Shown here piece by piece: positions 32,180 through 32,576 of a stretch of 32,576 bases of DNA. The translations under genes were made by a program, and so were the position numbers. How positions within the stretch are numbered: position 1 is the first letter of the stretch; each line of letters starts with the position of its first letter. Below the pieces are notes generated by a model. The model was given only the letters and a program-made list of their open reading frames with translations, was not told where the DNA came from and ran no database searches. Source of the DNA: Leadbetterella sp051649345 (lineage in GTDB: Bacteria > Bacteroidota > Bacteroidia > Cytophagales > Spirosomataceae); NCBI GenBank assembly GCA_051649345.1, contig JBOFGX010000066.1, forward strand, positions 1 to 32,576, given 5' to 3'.

Positions 32180-32576
32180 ATGACAAAAAAACAAAACTTG
32201 TTAAGCGGCTCTGCACAAGAAGATATAACACCTAGTCTTGGTACTATAATTGGGGTGGATATGTTGTCTCACTATGCACGGTTCATTCATGATCCCCTCT
32301 ATGCAAAAGCCTTAGTTCTTGAACAAAATTCTACTAAACTAGCCATTTTAGTTATTGATATTTGCATCATGGATTCTGCCTATATGAATGATATTAAAGC
32401 AAAAATCCATCTGGAAACCGATATTTTACCCCAAAATATCCTTTTGTCAAGCAATCACAATCATGCTTCGGGGGATGTCGTAGGATTATTAGGAGGTGCA
32501 GTAGATATAGCTTATAGGAATCGTATTCCTTCACTTATAGTTCATGCGGTGGTAAAAGCAAACCAAAATATACGAC
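32180..32576 (+). CDS. Neutral/alkaline ceramidase-family protein, 3' end missing
   Basis: The first 132 residues of a protein with the N-terminal pattern of neutral/alkaline non-lysosomal ceramidases. SGSAQEDITPSLG matches the family opening (GxAxxDITPxxG), followed by DPLYAKALVLEQNSTKLAILVIDIC and the metal/catalytic-region LLSSNHNHASGD, the family's S-x-H-x-H-S-like motif (here NHNHASG). The ATG at 32180 is fixed by an in-frame TAG at 32159. No signal peptide is visible, unlike many secreted ceramidases, so it may be cytoplasmic or act on another amide/ester substrate; Bacteroidota often carry such paralogs beside sugar genes. It starts after the ara operon terminator, so it probably has its own promoter, which I could not place. 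Confidence 0.75.
   Translation, partial: MTKKQNLLSGSAQEDITPSLGTIIGVDMLSHYARFIHDPLYAKALVLEQNSTKLAILVIDICIMDSAYMNDIKAKIHLETDILPQNILLSSNHNHASGDVVGLLGGAVDIAYRNRIPSLIVHAVVKANQNIR

Noticed and set aside
1..32576. CRISPR arrays, tRNA/rRNA genes, insertion sequences or prophage
   Set aside because: No repeated spacer pattern, clover-leaf sequences, transposase or phage genes were seen on either strand.

Overview
This window comes from an AT-rich Bacteroidota chromosome, most likely a Cytophagales-type free-living bacterium. That placement is an inference from the gene content: a TonB-dependent receptor paired with a DUF4249 lipoprotein, CarboxypepD_reg-like N-terminal domains, a DUF1800/DUF1501 pair, a '3-coathanger'/type IX-secretion-like tail, and repeated use of the Bacteroidota promoter motif TAnnTTTG, sometimes with TTTG about 19-20 bases upstream. 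Shine-Dalgarno sequences are largely absent, as usual for the phylum. I see no tRNA, rRNA, CRISPR array, insertion sequence, prophage or attachment site. The region reads as ordinary chromosome with a few accessory modules.

Layout. (1) 1-5016: the 3' part of a ComM/YifB AAA ATPase, a small NTF2-like lipoprotein, smpB (convergent, zero gap), a non-coding stretch with a probable small RNA on the minus strand, hflX, and a two-gene split YeeE/YedE sulfur transporter. (2) 5019-7372 (minus): a GT2 glycosyltransferase and a GT39-like membrane glycosyltransferase, overlapping by 4 bases. (3) 7611-10345: purH followed closely by an MpaB/DUF2236-type oxygenase-like protein. (4) 10466-12265 (minus): an HD-type phosphohydrolase, a YiaA-like membrane protein and a DUF2459 protein. 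(5) 12432-16424 (minus): a small predicted outer-membrane protein, a TonB-dependent receptor and a DUF4249 lipoprotein in one apparent operon. (6) 16528-20368: a von Willebrand A (YfbK-like) protein carrying a SusC-like N-terminal relic, divergent from an ECF sigma factor and an unusual anti-sigma-like protein with CarboxypepD_reg and TonB-C-like domains. (7) 20658-26547: DUF1800, DUF1501 and a large secreted PA14/discoidin protein, probably one secretion-linked operon. (8) 26909-31908: araB-araA-araD-galK, with a promoter whose -7 box lies inside a perfect inverted repeat, closed by a strong terminator. (9) 32180-end: the 5' part of a neutral-ceramidase-family protein.

How they fit together. 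The araBAD genes convert L-arabinose to D-xylulose 5-phosphate, and galK adds galactose phosphorylation, which suggests use of arabinose- and galactose-containing polymers. The TonB receptor/DUF4249 pair and the VWA, DUF1800/DUF1501 and PA14 proteins belong to the cell envelope. The sigma/anti-sigma pair may control the divergent VWA gene. I found no system that is clearly new. The most interesting leads are the small RNA locus between smpB and hflX, the sigma/anti-sigma/VWA module, and the operator-promoter of the arabinose operon.
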